A DNA stretch of 64,000 nucleotides from an uncultured Flavobacteriaceae bacterium (GCA_943789305.1 CALSTP010000001.1:1496178-1560177), one strand, 5' to 3'. Shown: positions 8,304-18,847, numbered from the stretch's first letter. Notes: a model not told the origin generated them from the sequence alone. Numbers and translations: made by a program.

Positions 8304-8849
8304 GTGACAAAAACTCCCCGGCTCCTTCTTACTCCACTTACACCAAATGACGTTGAAAATATTCACATTAAAAATTGCTTCCCAGAAGTCACAGAATTCA
8401 ATACAATAGGTATCCCAATAAGCATTGAAGATACAAAGCAATTGCTGGAACCTTTGTTTGAGACTCAAAATCCTGAAAAAGGACAGCTAGTGGGCTGAAG
8501 TAATCGATTAAAAAAAGATCAAAAATTTATAGGGGAACTGGGAATGCAAACCTCAATACCTAAATACAATAAAGCTGAAATTCATTACAGCCTGATCCCT
8601 TATTATTGGAACAAAGGTTATGCTTTTGAAGCTGTAAAAGCACTTTTAAACTTCGGTTTTAAAAGACTCAAACTTCATCGAATACAGGCTGGTGTGGCAA
8701 CAGGAAATTCAAACTCTATCAAACTGCTTCAAAACATAGGAATGAAACAAGAAGGAATTCATCGGGAAATCTTACCCATCGGAGGGAAGTGGATTGATAA
8801 TTTTAGCTACGCAATTTTAGAAGTTGATTTTTTAGAGGAGAACCCCTAA
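8304..8849 (+). pseudogene. GNAT N-acetyltransferase (RimJ/RimL type) broken by one TGA
   Basis: A GTG-started reading frame (RLLLTPLTPNDVENI) runs to TGA at 8496-8498, then continues in the same frame to 8849 with the rest of a GNAT fold (KFIGELGM, YWNKGYAFEAVKALL, GNSNSIKLLQNIGMKQEG). Relatives have Trp at this place, so TGG to TGA is the simplest lesion. The two halves align end to end with no other damage, so the mutation is recent or a sequencing error. The 3' end overlaps metF by 4 nt in convergent orientation. Confidence 0.8.
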
Positions 8850-9802
8850 AAAACAGCTTGAGCAATTGCCTTTACATTATCTGATTTGCCCATAGAGTAA
8901 TAATGTAAAAAAGGAACACCAGCTGCTTTTAATTGATTGCTCTGTTCAATACACCATTCTACTCCAACTTTACGAACCTGTTTATTGTCTTTACATTTAA
9001 TCACTTGCTTAATTAAATCTTCAGGTAGATCGACATGAAATCTATGAGGTAAAGAATTGAGTTGTTTTCTGGTAGCTAGGGGTTTTAGACCAGGAATTAT
9101 CGGGACATTTATTCCAAAATCTTTACATTTTTGAACAAATTCAAAATATTTTTGATTGTCAAAAAACATTTGAGTTACTATATAGTCAGCTCCTGCTTCA
9201 ATTTTCTTCTTTAAGAAATGTAAATCACTTTCTAGGCTTGGTGCTTCCATATGTTTTTCTGGGTAACCAGAAACCCCTATACAAAAATCAGTTTTAGATG
9301 TATTCAAAATTTCCTCATCTAAATATTGACCTTTATTGAGATCCTTTATCTGTCTAACCAAATCACCAGCATAACTGTGACCATCTTTGTTGGGCTTAAA
9401 ATAGGTTTCTGATTTAATAGCATCTCCACGTAAAGCAACAACGTTATCAATACCTAAAAAATCAAGGTCGATTAAAAAATTTTCAGTGTCTTCTTTAGTA
9501 AAACCACCACATAGAATATGAGGAATTGCATCCACTTTATATTTGTTTTGCAATGCTGCACAAATTCCAACTGTTCCAGGTCGTTTTCGAATGACATGTT
9601 TTTCTAATAGACCGTTATCTAATTCTTTATAAACATATTCTTCACGGTGATAAGTTACATCAATAAAAGGAGGGTTGAACTCCATTAAGGGATCTATTGA
9701 TTCATATATGGATTGTATATTTTGTCCCTTTAAAGGAGGTAAGATTTCAAAGGTAAATTGTGTTTCCCCAGAAGCTTTTTTTATATGATCAATTACTTTC
9801 AT
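8846..9802 (-). CDS. metF: Methylenetetrahydrofolate reductase
   Basis: This 318-residue FAD-dependent TIM barrel reduces 5,10-methylene-THF to 5-methyl-THF, the methyl donor for MetH. Motifs include FEILPPLKG near the N-terminus, DVTYHREE, ALRGD and QMFFDNQKYFEF. It is the last gene of the methionine operon, 10 nt after the cobalamin half of methionine synthase, which uses its product. Confidence 0.93.
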   Translation of the reverse strand: MKVIDHIKKASGETQFTFEILPPLKGQNIQSIYESIDPLMEFNPPFIDVTYHREEYVYKELDNGLLEKHVIRKRPGTVGICAALQNKYKVDAIPHILCGGFTKEDTENFLIDLDFLGIDNVVALRGDAIKSETYFKPNKDGHSYAGDLVRQIKDLNKGQYLDEEILNTSKTDFCIGVSGYPEKHMEAPSLESDLHFLKKKIEAGADYIVTQMFFDNQKYFEFVQKCKDFGINVPIIPGLKPLATRKQLNSLPHRFHVDLPEDLIKQVIKCKDNKQVRKVGVEWCIEQSNQLKAAGVPFLHYYSMGKSDNVKAIAQAVF

Positions 9803-9812
9803 TTATTCAAAT

Positions 9813-12494
9813 CTATTTAATATTTGGACGAAGCCATTTTTCAGCTTCTTTGAAATCAATTTTTTTTCGCTTACTAAAACTTTTCACTTGATCTTCTTTA
9901 ATTTTTCCTACGCCAAAATATTGAGCTTGAGGATGTGCAATATAATATCCGGAAACAGATGCTGCAGGCCACATGGCAAGGCTTTCTGTCAGAGTTACAC
10001 CAATTCTTTTTTGAACTTTTAACAATTCCCAAATTGTATTTTTCTCTAAGTGATCTGGACATGCAGGGTAACCTGGAGCTGGACGAATTCCTTTGTAGGC
10101 TTCCTTAATCAACGCATCATTATCAAGTAGTTCATTTGGAGCATATCCCCATGTATTGGTCCGAACTACTTTGTGTAAGTATTCAGCAAAAGCTTCAGCA
10201 AGTCGATCGGCTAATGCTTTTACCATAATCGAATTATAATCGTCGTTATCATCTTCATAAGCTTTAGCTAATTCGGCCGTTCCAAAACCTGTCGAAACAC
10301 AAAAAGCTCCAATATAATCATGAATACCACTTTCTTTTGGTGCAATAAAATCAGCCAAGGCAATATTGGCTTTCCCTTCTCGTTTTTTTAATTGTTGACG
10401 AAGAGTTAAAAATTTCACATCTATTTCTGTTCTGGTATCATCAGAATATACTTCTATATCATCGTAGTCAACACTATTTGCTGGAAAAATTCCAAAAACA
10501 GCTTTTGCTTTTAACAACTTTTGATCTAAAATTTTTGATAAAATTACCCGAGCATCTGCGAATAACTCAGTGGCTTGTTTTCCTACAATATCATCATTTA
10601 ATATAGCGGGGTAGTGACCATGTAAATCCCATGATCTAAAAAAAGGACTCCAGTCTATAAAATCAACTAAAGTTTTCAAATCTTGATTTTCTATGACTTG
10701 AAAACCCATCTGATTAGGAACTTTTGGTTTATAATCAGTCCAATCCAATTGTAATTTTCGAGATCTTGCAGTTGCTAAATCAATATGCTCTTTGGTTTCT
10801 TTTCGATCTAAAAACTTATCTCGAAATAATTCATACTCATTTCTAATACTATCTTTATATACTTGTGAAGTATCTTTATTCAGCAAACTACCTGTAACAG
10901 TAACAGCTCTTGAAGCATCATTAACATGTACTACAGGGGTTGATAACTCAGGTGCAATCTTTACTGCTGTATGGGCTTTAGAAGTTGTTGCACCCCCTAT
11001 TAATAAGGGAATTCCTAAACCTCTTCGCTTTATTTCTTGGGCCACATAAATCATTTCATCTAATGAGGGGGTAATCAAACCCGATAGTCCTATGATGTCG
11101 ACTTTTTCTTCAATAGCAGTTTTAATAATTTCTTCGAGAGGAACCATTACCCCTAAATCAATAATTTCATAATTGTTACATCCTAAAACTACGCTCACAA
11201 TATTTTTCCCAATATCATGAACATCACCTTTCACAGTTGCCATTAAGATTTTGCCAGCTGTTTCTTGTTTTCCATCTTTCTCAGCTTCAATAAATGGGAG
11301 TAGATATGCAACGGCACGTTTCATAACCCTTGCAGATTTTACGACTTGTGGTAAAAACATTTTACCAGAACCAAATAAATCTCCAACAACATTCATTCCT
11401 GCCATCAAATTGATCTCAATAACTTCAATCGGCTTGGCTGCAAGTAATCTTGCCTCTTCAACATCTTCTTCAATAAATTCATCTATACCTTTAACCAAAG
11501 CATGCGTAATTCGATTTTGAAGAGAATCAGAACGCCATTCTTTTACAACGACTTTTTTATTCCCTGAATCATCTATTATTTTTTCAGCATAATCTAATAA
11601 CTTTTCTGTTGCATCAATAGTTCTGTTCAATAAAACATCTTCTACGTGAAGCAAAAGTTCGGAATCGATTTCATCATAAATTTCTAACATCGTTGGGTTT
11701 ACAATTCCCATATTCATTCCATTCTTTATGGCATGATATAAAAATGCAGAATGCATGGCCTCCCGTACTTTATTATTTCCTCTAAAAGAAAATGAGACGT
11801 TACTCACTCCTCCACTTACATGAGCATTTGGTAAATTCTTTCGAATCCATTTTGCTGTTTCAAAAAAATCAACGGCATTGTTCTTGTGCTCCTCCATTCC
11901 TGTAGCAACAGGAAAAATATTGGGATCAAAAATAATATCTTCGGAAGGGAATTTAACTTGATTCACTAAAACATCATAAGAACGCCTGCATATTTCGATA
12001 CGTCTATCCAATGTATCAGCTTGACCCTGTTCATCAAATGCCATTACAATTACAGCAGCTCCATATCTTCTGATGGTATTGGCTTGTTTTATAAAATTAG
12101 CTTCTCCTTCTTTTAAACTTATCGAATTTACTACTGATTTCCCTTGAACTACTTTTAATCCAGCCTCAATAATCTCCCATTTGGAGCTATCAATCATTAT
12201 TGGAATTCTTGAAATATCAGGTTCTGCAGCGAGTAGATTTAAATAGGTTGTCATGGCTTGTACTCCATCAATCATTCCTTCGTCCATATTGACATCCAAA
12301 ATCTGGGCACCTCCATCGACTTGATCTCGAGCAACTTCAACTGCAGCACTAAAGTCACCTTGTTCAATCAGACGTAAAAATTTACGAGAACCCGTTACAT
12401 TGGTTCGCTCCCCAATATTGACGAAATTTGTTTCAGGAGTGACCACAAGGGGTTCTAATCCAGAAAGCTTTAGATATTTCGTCCCTTTAATCAT
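9813..12494 (-). CDS. metH: Methionine synthase, folate/cobalamin/activation part
   Basis: This 893-residue protein holds MetH domains 2-4. It begins with the pterin-binding domain ([17 protein letters not shown], near residue 25). The cobalamin domain follows, with [10 protein letters not shown] carrying the axial His, [11 protein letters not shown] and [11 protein letters not shown]. The AdoMet-binding activation domain ends it ([15 protein letters not shown]). The homocysteine domain is encoded by the adjacent upstream gene, which it overlaps by 4 nt. The two must assemble to transfer the methyl group from methyl-THF to homocysteine. Confidence 0.93.
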   Translation of the reverse strand: MIKGTKYLKLSGLEPLVVTPETNFVNIGERTNVTGSRKFLRLIEQGDFSAAVEVARDQVDGGAQILDVNMDEGMIDGVQAMTTYLNLLAAEPDISRIPIMIDSSKWEIIEAGLKVVQGKSVVNSISLKEGEANFIKQANTIRRYGAAVIVMAFDEQGQADTLDRRIEICRRSYDVLVNQVKFPSEDIIFDPNIFPVATGMEEHKNNAVDFFETAKWIRKNLPNAHVSGGVSNVSFSFRGNNKVREAMHSAFLYHAIKNGMNMGIVNPTMLEIYDEIDSELLLHVEDVLLNRTIDATEKLLDYAEKIIDDSGNKKVVVKEWRSDSLQNRITHALVKGIDEFIEEDVEEARLLAAKPIEVIEINLMAGMNVVGDLFGSGKMFLPQVVKSARVMKRAVAYLLPFIEAEKDGKQETAGKILMATVKGDVHDIGKNIVSVVLGCNNYEIIDLGVMVPLEEIIKTAIEEKVDIIGLSGLITPSLDEMIYVAQEIKRRGLGIPLLIGGATTSKAHTAVKIAPELSTPVVHVNDASRAVTVTGSLLNKDTSQVYKDSIRNEYELFRDKFLDRKETKEHIDLATARSRKLQLDWTDYKPKVPNQMGFQVIENQDLKTLVDFIDWSPFFRSWDLHGHYPAILNDDIVGKQATELFADARVILSKILDQKLLKAKAVFGIFPANSVDYDDIEVYSDDTRTEIDVKFLTLRQQLKKREGKANIALADFIAPKESGIHDYIGAFCVSTGFGTAELAKAYEDDNDDYNSIMVKALADRLAEAFAEYLHKVVRTNTWGYAPNELLDNDALIKEAYKGIRPAPGYPACPDHLEKNTIWELLKVQKRIGVTLTESLAMWPAASVSGYYIAHPQAQYFGVGKIKEDQVKSFSKRKKIDFKEAEKWLRPNIK

Positions 12495-13495
12495 TGAATA
12501 TTTAATTCTGTTTTTCGAGGTTTATAATTACGAACTACTCTTGCAATTTGAGCTATATGGTCGGGAGTTGAACCGCAACAACCCCCAATGATGTTGACTA
12601 GATTTTCTTCTAAATACTTTTCGATCAAGTCACTCATTTCTTTTGGTGATTGATCATAAGAACCGAAGGCATTGGGTAAGCCTGCATTAGGGTGAGCAGA
12701 AGTGTTAATTTCTGTTGTCTGAGATAATCTTCTGAGATAGGGAAGTAATTGATCGGCTCCTAGAGCACAATTAAATCCAATACTCATTAAGGGAATGTGA
12801 GAAACTGAGACCACAAAAGCTTCTACTGTTTGACCCGAAAGTGTTCGTCCACTTGCATCTGTTATTGTTCCGCTTACCATAACTGGAATATCCCAATTGT
12901 TTTTTTCTTTTAAAGCATCAATTGCAAAAAGAGCTGCTTTTGCATTGAGCGTATCGAAAATAGTTTCTACCAGCAAGACGTCCGATCCGCCATCGACCAG
13001 CCCTTCAACTTGTTCAGTATATGAAACAAGCAATTCGTCAAAAGTTACAGCCCGATAACCTGGATCATTTACATCAGGTGACATACTTGCAGTTCGATTT
13101 GTTGGTCCTATAGAACCGGCAACAAACCTAGGTTTATTTGGAGTTTTTTTGGTAAACTCATCAGCAACTTGTCGTGCAAGCTTGGCAGATTCAAAATTCA
13201 TTTCATACACCCAGGGCTCCATTTGATAATCTCCCATTCCAATTGAAGTTGAGGAAAATGTATTTGTCTCAACAATGTCAGCTCCAACTTCAAAATACTT
13301 TCTATGCACTGTTTTAATAGTCTCTGGTTGGGTCAAGGACAATAAATCATTATTGCCTTTCAATGAACAGGGATGTTTAACAAACCGATCTCCCCTAAAG
13401 TCTTCTTCCGAAAACTTGTAATCCTGGAGCATAGTTCCCATAGCACCATCCAGCACTAATATCCTCTTCAATAAAATTTCTTCAATTACTGTCAT
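12491..13495 (-). CDS. metH: Methionine synthase, homocysteine-binding part
   Basis: This 334-residue protein is MetH domain 1, a homocysteine S-methyltransferase barrel. It shows [10 protein letters not shown] at the start, FNCALG and the zinc-binding [10 protein letters not shown] near the C-terminus. In many bacteria it is fused to the other MetH domains; here stop and start overlap as ATGA, so the two are separate but coupled polypeptides. It overlaps the upstream PLP-enzyme gene by 4 nt. Confidence 0.92.
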   Translation of the reverse strand: MTVIEEILLKRILVLDGAMGTMLQDYKFSEEDFRGDRFVKHPCSLKGNNDLLSLTQPETIKTVHRKYFEVGADIVETNTFSSTSIGMGDYQMEPWVYEMNFESAKLARQVADEFTKKTPNKPRFVAGSIGPTNRTASMSPDVNDPGYRAVTFDELLVSYTEQVEGLVDGGSDVLLVETIFDTLNAKAALFAIDALKEKNNWDIPVMVSGTITDASGRTLSGQTVEAFVVSVSHIPLMSIGFNCALGADQLLPYLRRLSQTTEINTSAHPNAGLPNAFGSYDQSPKEMSDLIEKYLEENLVNIIGGCCGSTPDHIAQIARVVRNYKPRKTELNIQ

Positions 13496-14664
13496 TTTAT
13501 GGTGTCTAATGCTTTTTTTAAATCATTCTTAATATCCTCACTGTGTTCTAAACCTACAGATAGACGAATCATTCCGTCTGAAATTCCAACTTCTAGGCGA
13601 TCCGCTTCGGAAAGTTTACTATGAGTTGTTGAAGCTGGATGCGTAATTATACTTCTTGAGTCTCCCAAATTAGAAGAAAGTGAAAGCATGTCTAAAGCAT
13701 TTAGAAAATTTTGTCCTGTTTCAAGTCCTCCCTTTACTTCAAAAGCGATAATACTTCCTCCTTTACTCATTTGTTTTTTGGCTAATTTGTATTGAGGATG
13801 CGATTTTAAAAACGGATACTTTACCCAATTGATTTTGGATTGACCTTCAAGAAAATCAGCTATAGTTTGTGCCGTTTGACAATGTCGATCTACTCGAACA
13901 ACAAGGGTCTCCATACTCTTAGATAAAATCCAAGCATTAAAAGGCGAAAGAGCTGAACCTGAGTTTCTGGCGAAAAGATAAATTTCACGAATTAATTTTG
14001 AATTACCGACTGTTATGCCACCGAGAACCCTTCCTTGTCCATCAATTAATTTTGTAGCGGAATGAATTACCAAATCAGCACCGTATTTAATGGGTTTTTG
14101 TAGGTATGGGGTTGCAAAACAATTATCAATAATCAAAATTAAATTGTGCTTTTTAGCGAGTTTCCCCAACAGTTCTAAATCAAGAATATCTATTCCAGGG
14201 TTTGTTGGGGTTTCTGCATAAAGAATTTTTGTATTGGATTGAATCAACCCTTCAATTGAATCAAGTTCCTCTACTTTAAAATATGAGGTTTGAATATTCC
14301 ATTTGGGTAAATACTTAGTAAACAATGTGTGTGTGGAACCAAATATCGAACGAGCAGATACAACATGATCTCCAGATTCAAGAAGGGCTGCAAAGGTTCC
14401 AAAAATAGCTCCCATTCCAGTTGCAAAAGAAACTCCATCTTCTGCTCCTTCCATATGCGCTACTTTCTGAACAAATTCTGAAGTATTGGGGTTTGTAAAA
14501 CGACTGTAGATATTTCGCTCTTTCTCTTCTGCAAAAGAGGCCCTCATATCCTCTGCATCTTCAAACACAAAACTTGAGGTCAAATGCAAAGGTGTAGAGT
14601 GCTCCAAATACTGAGATCGCTCCATTTGTGTTCGAATCGCATTGGTCTCCATTTTCTTTCTCAT
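13492..14664 (-). CDS. Cys/Met metabolism PLP enzyme (MetZ/MetB-like)
   Basis: This 390-residue fold-type I enzyme of the cystathionine gamma-synthase family has the PLP lysine in VIHSATKLIDGQGRV and an N-terminal THLTSSF-like stretch (HLTSSFVF). Candidates are O-succinyl- or O-acetylhomoserine sulfhydrylase, or cystathionine gamma-synthase. It is the second such enzyme in the operon beside the clear MetY, so the roles may be split between direct sulfhydrylation and trans-sulfuration. Start 14664 is preferred over an internal ATG because it gives the 4-nt overlap with the OsmC gene. Confidence 0.82.
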   Translation of the reverse strand: MRKKMETNAIRTQMERSQYLEHSTPLHLTSSFVFEDAEDMRASFAEEKERNIYSRFTNPNTSEFVQKVAHMEGAEDGVSFATGMGAIFGTFAALLESGDHVVSARSIFGSTHTLFTKYLPKWNIQTSYFKVEELDSIEGLIQSNTKILYAETPTNPGIDILDLELLGKLAKKHNLILIIDNCFATPYLQKPIKYGADLVIHSATKLIDGQGRVLGGITVGNSKLIREIYLFARNSGSALSPFNAWILSKSMETLVVRVDRHCQTAQTIADFLEGQSKINWVKYPFLKSHPQYKLAKKQMSKGGSIIAFEVKGGLETGQNFLNALDMLSLSSNLGDSRSIITHPASTTHSKLSEADRLEVGISDGMIRLSVGLEHSEDIKNDLKKALDTIK

Positions 14665-15089
14665 ACCTTGATCCCGTTAACAAAAATAATTTGATTGATA
14701 ATGATGTTAGGATCAAGTGATTTTGAAACTGAGCAATATTTATCAAAAGAAAGCTTAACTGCCCGCTTCGCCTTTTCTGGTGAAATATCATCTCCTTCTA
14801 GATAAAGAGTTACGTTAATTCCTTTGAATGGAGCTGGAACCGCATTTGGATCTCGAATTCCCTCAACTTCCATTTTTAAGGTAACTGGATTGATACGCTG
14901 CTTATTTAGAATAGCAACAACATCAATACTGCTGCATCCTGCTACACCCATAAGTAAAACTTCCATTGGACTAATTCCTTCGACTTTCCCTTCTCTTTTG
15001 GACTTATTATCCATTAAAACTTTTAAATCGTTTGAGCTAGTTGCTTCGAAGAGATAATCTTTGTTAATTCGATCTAAGGATATTTTCAT
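14661..15089 (-). CDS. OsmC family protein
   Basis: This 142-residue OsmC/Ohr-fold protein has two conserved cysteines, in VAGCSSIDV and FDKYCSVSKS, that in the family reduce organic hydroperoxides through a dithiol. Its place between metX and a sulfhydrylase, overlapping the latter by 4 nt, is common in Bacteroidota. It suggests a thiol-related task such as handling sulfide or protecting a thiol intermediate; that link is inference. Confidence 0.85.
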   Translation of the reverse strand: MKISLDRINKDYLFEATSSNDLKVLMDNKSKREGKVEGISPMEVLLMGVAGCSSIDVVAILNKQRINPVTLKMEVEGIRDPNAVPAPFKGINVTLYLEGDDISPEKAKRAVKLSFDKYCSVSKSLDPNIIINQIIFVNGIKV

Positions 15090-15100
15090 TTCTAAGTATT

Positions 15101-16051
15101 TTAATTAAAGATTGGGTATAATAGTGGAACTACTTTCTCTGGTTCCATCAAAAAAGCGTCATGTCCAAAATCAGAAGAAATAATTTGATGGTTAATCTTT
15201 ACTCCCACGGCTGATGCTCTGGATACTGTCTCTTGGTCTTCTTCCAAAGGAAAAAAGAGATCACTGTCAATAGAAAAAATGTGAATTTCAGATTCTATGA
15301 TTTTAATCAGTTCTTCAAAAGATTGCCCATTTCGAGTAATATCAATTGAACCTAAAAGATGATTCATTGTTTTGTAGGCATGCAACTCGAAACGACCTGT
15401 GAGTTTTTTTGCATGATGAGTCAACCAAGATTCTACATTAAAAATTTGAAGTTTTTGATTAATTGAACGATTGAATCTGAGCTTAAAAGACTTTGGAGTT
15501 CGATAACACAACATTGCTTGCATTCGAGCTATTTCGAGGGGATTTTTATGGGTTGATAAAATTTGTTTTTGTAAAAACGTATTGGCAATCATCCAATCGG
15601 TAGACTTCCAATCTCCCCCAACAGGAATGAGATGCTTGATTAACTTTGGATAAATTGATGCCATTTCCCATGCAATACCGGCACCAATAGAACCTCCGAT
15701 AACTGCATAAAGGTCTTTAATTCCCAATTGTGTTAACCCTTCATAAAAATAGCATGCGATAGTTCCTGAATTCCAAGATTCGTAATCCTCAATCATAACC
15801 CCATCAAAGCCATTTCCTGGAATGTTAAAAGCAATTACTGCATATTTTTCTGTATCTATGGTTTTTCCCTTTCCAATCAGGTTTTTCCACCAACCAAATT
15901 TTCCAGTAACTCTAGAATCTCCAGTTAATGGATGATTAACTAAAATAACAGGGGTCGTAAGATAATCTTGTCCAAAAGACTGGAAACTTAGTTTTGTTTC
16001 ATCCTTTAAGACAAGATGTTGGATTTCGTTATTCAGGGTTTTGATGCTCAT
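15101..16051 (-). CDS. metX: Homoserine O-acetyltransferase-like alpha/beta hydrolase
   Basis: This 316-residue alpha/beta-hydrolase-fold acyltransferase has a nucleophile elbow GGSIGAG, HPLTGDSR for the oxyanion region, a catalytic Asp in SIDSDLFFP and His in DFGHDAFL. MetX acetylates homoserine to activate it for sulfhydrylation. The protein is shorter than classical MetX (about 350-380 residues), as in many flavobacteria. It lies 9 nt after metY, which uses the product. Confidence 0.85.
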   Translation of the reverse strand: MSIKTLNNEIQHLVLKDETKLSFQSFGQDYLTTPVILVNHPLTGDSRVTGKFGWWKNLIGKGKTIDTEKYAVIAFNIPGNGFDGVMIEDYESWNSGTIACYFYEGLTQLGIKDLYAVIGGSIGAGIAWEMASIYPKLIKHLIPVGGDWKSTDWMIANTFLQKQILSTHKNPLEIARMQAMLCYRTPKSFKLRFNRSINQKLQIFNVESWLTHHAKKLTGRFELHAYKTMNHLLGSIDITRNGQSFEELIKIIESEIHIFSIDSDLFFPLEEDQETVSRASAVGVKINHQIISSDFGHDAFLMEPEKVVPLLYPIFN

Positions 16052-16060
16052 TTTAGTTCT

Positions 16061-17326
16061 CTAAAAAGCTTGTTTTAAATCATTTTTTAAATCTTCAATA
16101 TCTTCTAAACCTACAGATAAACGGATTAAATCTTGTGTTACACCTGTAGTTTCCTGAGCTTCAGAATCCAATTGCTGATGTGTAGTACTTGCTGGATGAA
16201 TTATTAAGGATTTTGTATCTCCAATATTAGCAAGTAAAGAGAAGATTTTTGTTTTGTCTGTAGCTTTTTTCGCTGCATCAAAACCTCCTTTTAATCCAAA
16301 TGTTACTATACCGCTCTGTCCTTTAGAAAGATATTTTTTTGCTAGATCATTGTATTTATTGGAAGATAAACCTGGATAATTTACCCAAGAAACTTCCTCT
16401 TGATTTTCTAACCATTGTGCAAGTGCTAACGCATTTTCAGAATGCTGTTTCATTCGAACTGAGAGTGTTTCCAGTCCTTGAATAATTTGAAAACTATTGA
16501 AAGGGCTTAAAGCACCACCAAAATCACGAAGACCCTCGATACGAACTTTTGCAATAAAAGCAGCAGGTCCAAGAGCTTCATGATACACTAAACCATGGTA
16601 TCCTGGAGAGGGTTCTGTAAATTCTGGAAATAACCCATTCCCATAATCAAAAGTTCCTGCATCGATAATAATTCCACCGAGCGAAGTTCCATTCCCATTA
16701 ATATATTTAGTCAATGAATGAATTACAATGTTTGCTCCGTGCTCTATTGGATTCAATAAAGCTGGAGTTGCTACGGTATTATCAACAATAAAAGGCACTT
16801 TTGCTTTCTTTGAAAAAGATGCTATTGCTTTTAAGTCTAATACATCCAACTTTGGGTTTCCTAATGATTCAACAAAGAATGCACGTGTGTTTTCTTGAAC
16901 TGCAGCTTCAAAATTTGAAGGATCACTTGGATCTACGAAAGTGGTTGTTATTCCCAAACGAGGAAGAGTAACATTGAGTAAGTTATAAGTTCCTCCGTAT
17001 AAACTATTTGAAGCTACAATATGATCTCCTGCTTTTAACAAAACCATTAAAGCAGTTGCGATTGCTGATGTTCCAGAAGCTGTGGATACTGCTGCTATCC
17101 CTCCTTCAAGAGCAGCTAAACGTTGTTCTAAAACATCATTGGTAGGATTGTTCAAACGGGTATAAATATATCCCGGTTCAGCTAGAGAAAATAAATTTGC
17201 TGCATGCTCTGTATCATTAAAAACATAAGCTGTTGATTGATAAATTGGGACCGCTCTGGTTCCCTCTGTGCTTTTGGTGTCGTGTCCTGCGTGTAAAGAC
17301 TTTGTTTTGAAATCTACGTTTTCCAT
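16061..17326 (-). CDS. metY: O-acetylhomoserine sulfhydrylase
   Basis: This 421-residue PLP enzyme converts O-acetylhomoserine and sulfide to homocysteine. It shows TKSLHAGHDTKSTEG at the start, the YQSTAYVF stretch, the PLP lysine in VIHSLTKYINGNG and the large-subgroup insert (FPEFTEPSPGYHGLVY) that separates MetY from the shorter MetB-like enzymes. Its ATG overlaps the metK stop in TAATG. Confidence 0.92.
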   Translation of the reverse strand: MENVDFKTKSLHAGHDTKSTEGTRAVPIYQSTAYVFNDTEHAANLFSLAEPGYIYTRLNNPTNDVLEQRLAALEGGIAAVSTASGTSAIATALMVLLKAGDHIVASNSLYGGTYNLLNVTLPRLGITTTFVDPSDPSNFEAAVQENTRAFFVESLGNPKLDVLDLKAIASFSKKAKVPFIVDNTVATPALLNPIEHGANIVIHSLTKYINGNGTSLGGIIIDAGTFDYGNGLFPEFTEPSPGYHGLVYHEALGPAAFIAKVRIEGLRDFGGALSPFNSFQIIQGLETLSVRMKQHSENALALAQWLENQEEVSWVNYPGLSSNKYNDLAKKYLSKGQSGIVTFGLKGGFDAAKKATDKTKIFSLLANIGDTKSLIIHPASTTHQQLDSEAQETTGVTQDLIRLSVGLEDIEDLKNDLKQAF

Positions 17327-18585
17327 TAAGATATATTAAATTTAGTTTTTATTTGTTCTACGTAATCAAGTTTTTCCCAAGTAAATAATTCGACCTCTTG
17401 AGAGATTTTACCATTGTAAGGGGATTCAAAAGATTTAATGATTTTTTTGGGTTGGCGACCCATGTGTCCGTAGGTTGCCGTTTCTAAATATATTGGGGTA
17501 CGAAGCTTTAGCCGTTGTTCGATCCCATAAGGTGTTAAATCAAAAAGAGAGCTTATTTTGGAGGCAATTTCACCATCAGTTAAATTAACTTTGGCTTTCC
17601 CGTAGGTGTTGACCGCAATAGATGTGGGTTGAGATACACCAATTGCATAACTAAGCTGAACTAATATTTCATCTGAAACTCCAGCTGCAACAAGGTTTTT
17701 AGCAATGTGCCTAGAGGCGTAAGCAGCACTTCGATCAACTTTACTTGGATCTTTTCCACTAAACGCTCCTCCTCCATGACCACCTTTACCACCATAGGTG
17801 TCAACTATTATTTTTCGCCCCGTTAATCCTGTATCTCCATGTGGTCCTCCAATAACAAATTTCCCAGTTGGATTGATATGATACGTTATTTGATCATTAA
17901 AAAGAAGTTGAATCCGCTCAGGTAATTGAGCTTTAACTCTTGGAATTAAGATGGATACAAGATCACTTTTGATTTTTGAGAGCATTACACTGTCATCTTC
18001 ATCAAAGGGATCGTGTTGAGTTGATATAACTATGGTGTCTATTCGAATGGGTATTCCGTTGTCATCGTATTCTAAAGTCACTTGCGATTTAGCATCTGGA
18101 CGTAAATATTTTATTTCATCATCTTCTCTTCTTAAAGCAGCAAGTTCAATAAGTAATTTATGAGACAAATCAAGTGCCAATGGCATGTAGTTATCCGTTT
18201 CATTTGAAGCATAACCAAACATGATGCCTTGATCTCCTGCCCCTTGGTTTTTTTTGTCATCCCGATCGACACCTTGATTGATTTCTTGAGATTGTTCATG
18301 TATTAAAGAAATAATACCACAAGAATCTCCGCTAAACTGGTATTCTCCTTTTGTGTATCCAATTTTATTAATTGTATCTCGTGCAATCTTTTGCACATCA
18401 AGATAAGTATTGCTCTTAACTTCCCCCGCCAACACTACTTGACCAGTTGTAACAAGGGTTTCACAAGCAACTTTACTTTCGGGGTCAAATGCAAGAAAGT
18501 TATCAATTAATGCATCGCTGATTTGGTCAGCTACTTTATCTGGATGACCTTCGCTTACTGATTCTGAAGTAAATAAATATGACAT
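17326..18585 (-). CDS. metK: S-adenosylmethionine synthetase
   Basis: This 419-residue enzyme makes S-adenosylmethionine from methionine and ATP. Motifs are [19 protein letters not shown] near residue 8, [12 protein letters not shown] and the flexible-loop/P-loop region [21 protein letters not shown]. The usual family length is about 385-420. It is the first gene behind the SAM riboswitch, so the operon is controlled by the product of its first enzyme. Confidence 0.96.
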   Translation of the reverse strand: MSYLFTSESVSEGHPDKVADQISDALIDNFLAFDPESKVACETLVTTGQVVLAGEVKSNTYLDVQKIARDTINKIGYTKGEYQFSGDSCGIISLIHEQSQEINQGVDRDDKKNQGAGDQGIMFGYASNETDNYMPLALDLSHKLLIELAALRREDDEIKYLRPDAKSQVTLEYDDNGIPIRIDTIVISTQHDPFDEDDSVMLSKIKSDLVSILIPRVKAQLPERIQLLFNDQITYHINPTGKFVIGGPHGDTGLTGRKIIVDTYGGKGGHGGGAFSGKDPSKVDRSAAYASRHIAKNLVAAGVSDEILVQLSYAIGVSQPTSIAVNTYGKAKVNLTDGEIASKISSLFDLTPYGIEQRLKLRTPIYLETATYGHMGRQPKKIIKSFESPYNGKISQEVELFTWEKLDYVEQIKTKFNIS

Positions 18586-18590
18586 TTTTT

Positions 18591-18690
18591 TTGCTTTCGG
18601 GAAGGATTTGAAGATTACTTCACTGTTGAAAGCAACACTGGTTTAGCATTTTTTTTATGAGGTTTGCAATCAGTCAAATCCTTCCTCAAT
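18591..18690 (-). promoter_or_regulatory. SAM-II-class riboswitch with expression platform
   Basis: The aptamer on the minus strand starts with P1 TGAGG (18684-18688) pairing CCTCA (18658-18662). The loop holds GATTTGACTGATTGCAA, and the 3' part carries GCTAAACCAGT. This order (GATTT, TTGCAA, GCTAAA) and a pseudoknot of ACTG with CAGT match the SAM-II/SAM-V fold. Expression platform: TTGCTTTC (18628-18635) can pair with GAAAGCAA (18591-18598) next to the metK ATG, while GGAAGGATTTG (18675-18685, in the aptamer) is fully complementary to CAAATCCTTCC (18600-18610). The two pairings exclude each other, giving an OFF state with SAM and an ON state without. Confidence 0.82.
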
Positions 18691-18697
18691 TATGGCG

Positions 18698-18727
18698 TAA
18701 AATTATAATTAAATTTTTAAAAACAAA
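18698..18727 (-). promoter_or_regulatory. Probable promoter of the methionine operon
   Basis: On the minus strand TTTG (18724-18727), an 18-nt spacer and TAATTTTA (18698-18705) give a near-consensus promoter; only the last base of TANNTTTG differs. Its start point would be just before the riboswitch. Confidence 0.5.
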
Positions 18728-18847
18728 AGAGAATGTTTATTTATTTATTTTTATGAGGCAATAATTTTTTTATGTTTCAAAAATTACGACTAATTTGCAA
18801 ATGGAAAAAAATAAATAACTAACCTACCCTTTTAAGTAAATTGAACT

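Noticed and set aside
8496..8498. TGA recoded as tryptophan, since two broken genes (GNAT and Cas9 tail) both have TGA at expected Trp.
   Set aside because: Several intact genes end in TGA with ATGA overlaps (pheA, metH N-part and others), so TGA is a normal stop here. TGG to TGA is simply a common transition.
9813..13495. MetH split as a frameshift or assembly error.
   Set aside because: The stop and start overlap as a clean ATGA and both halves begin and end at domain borders.
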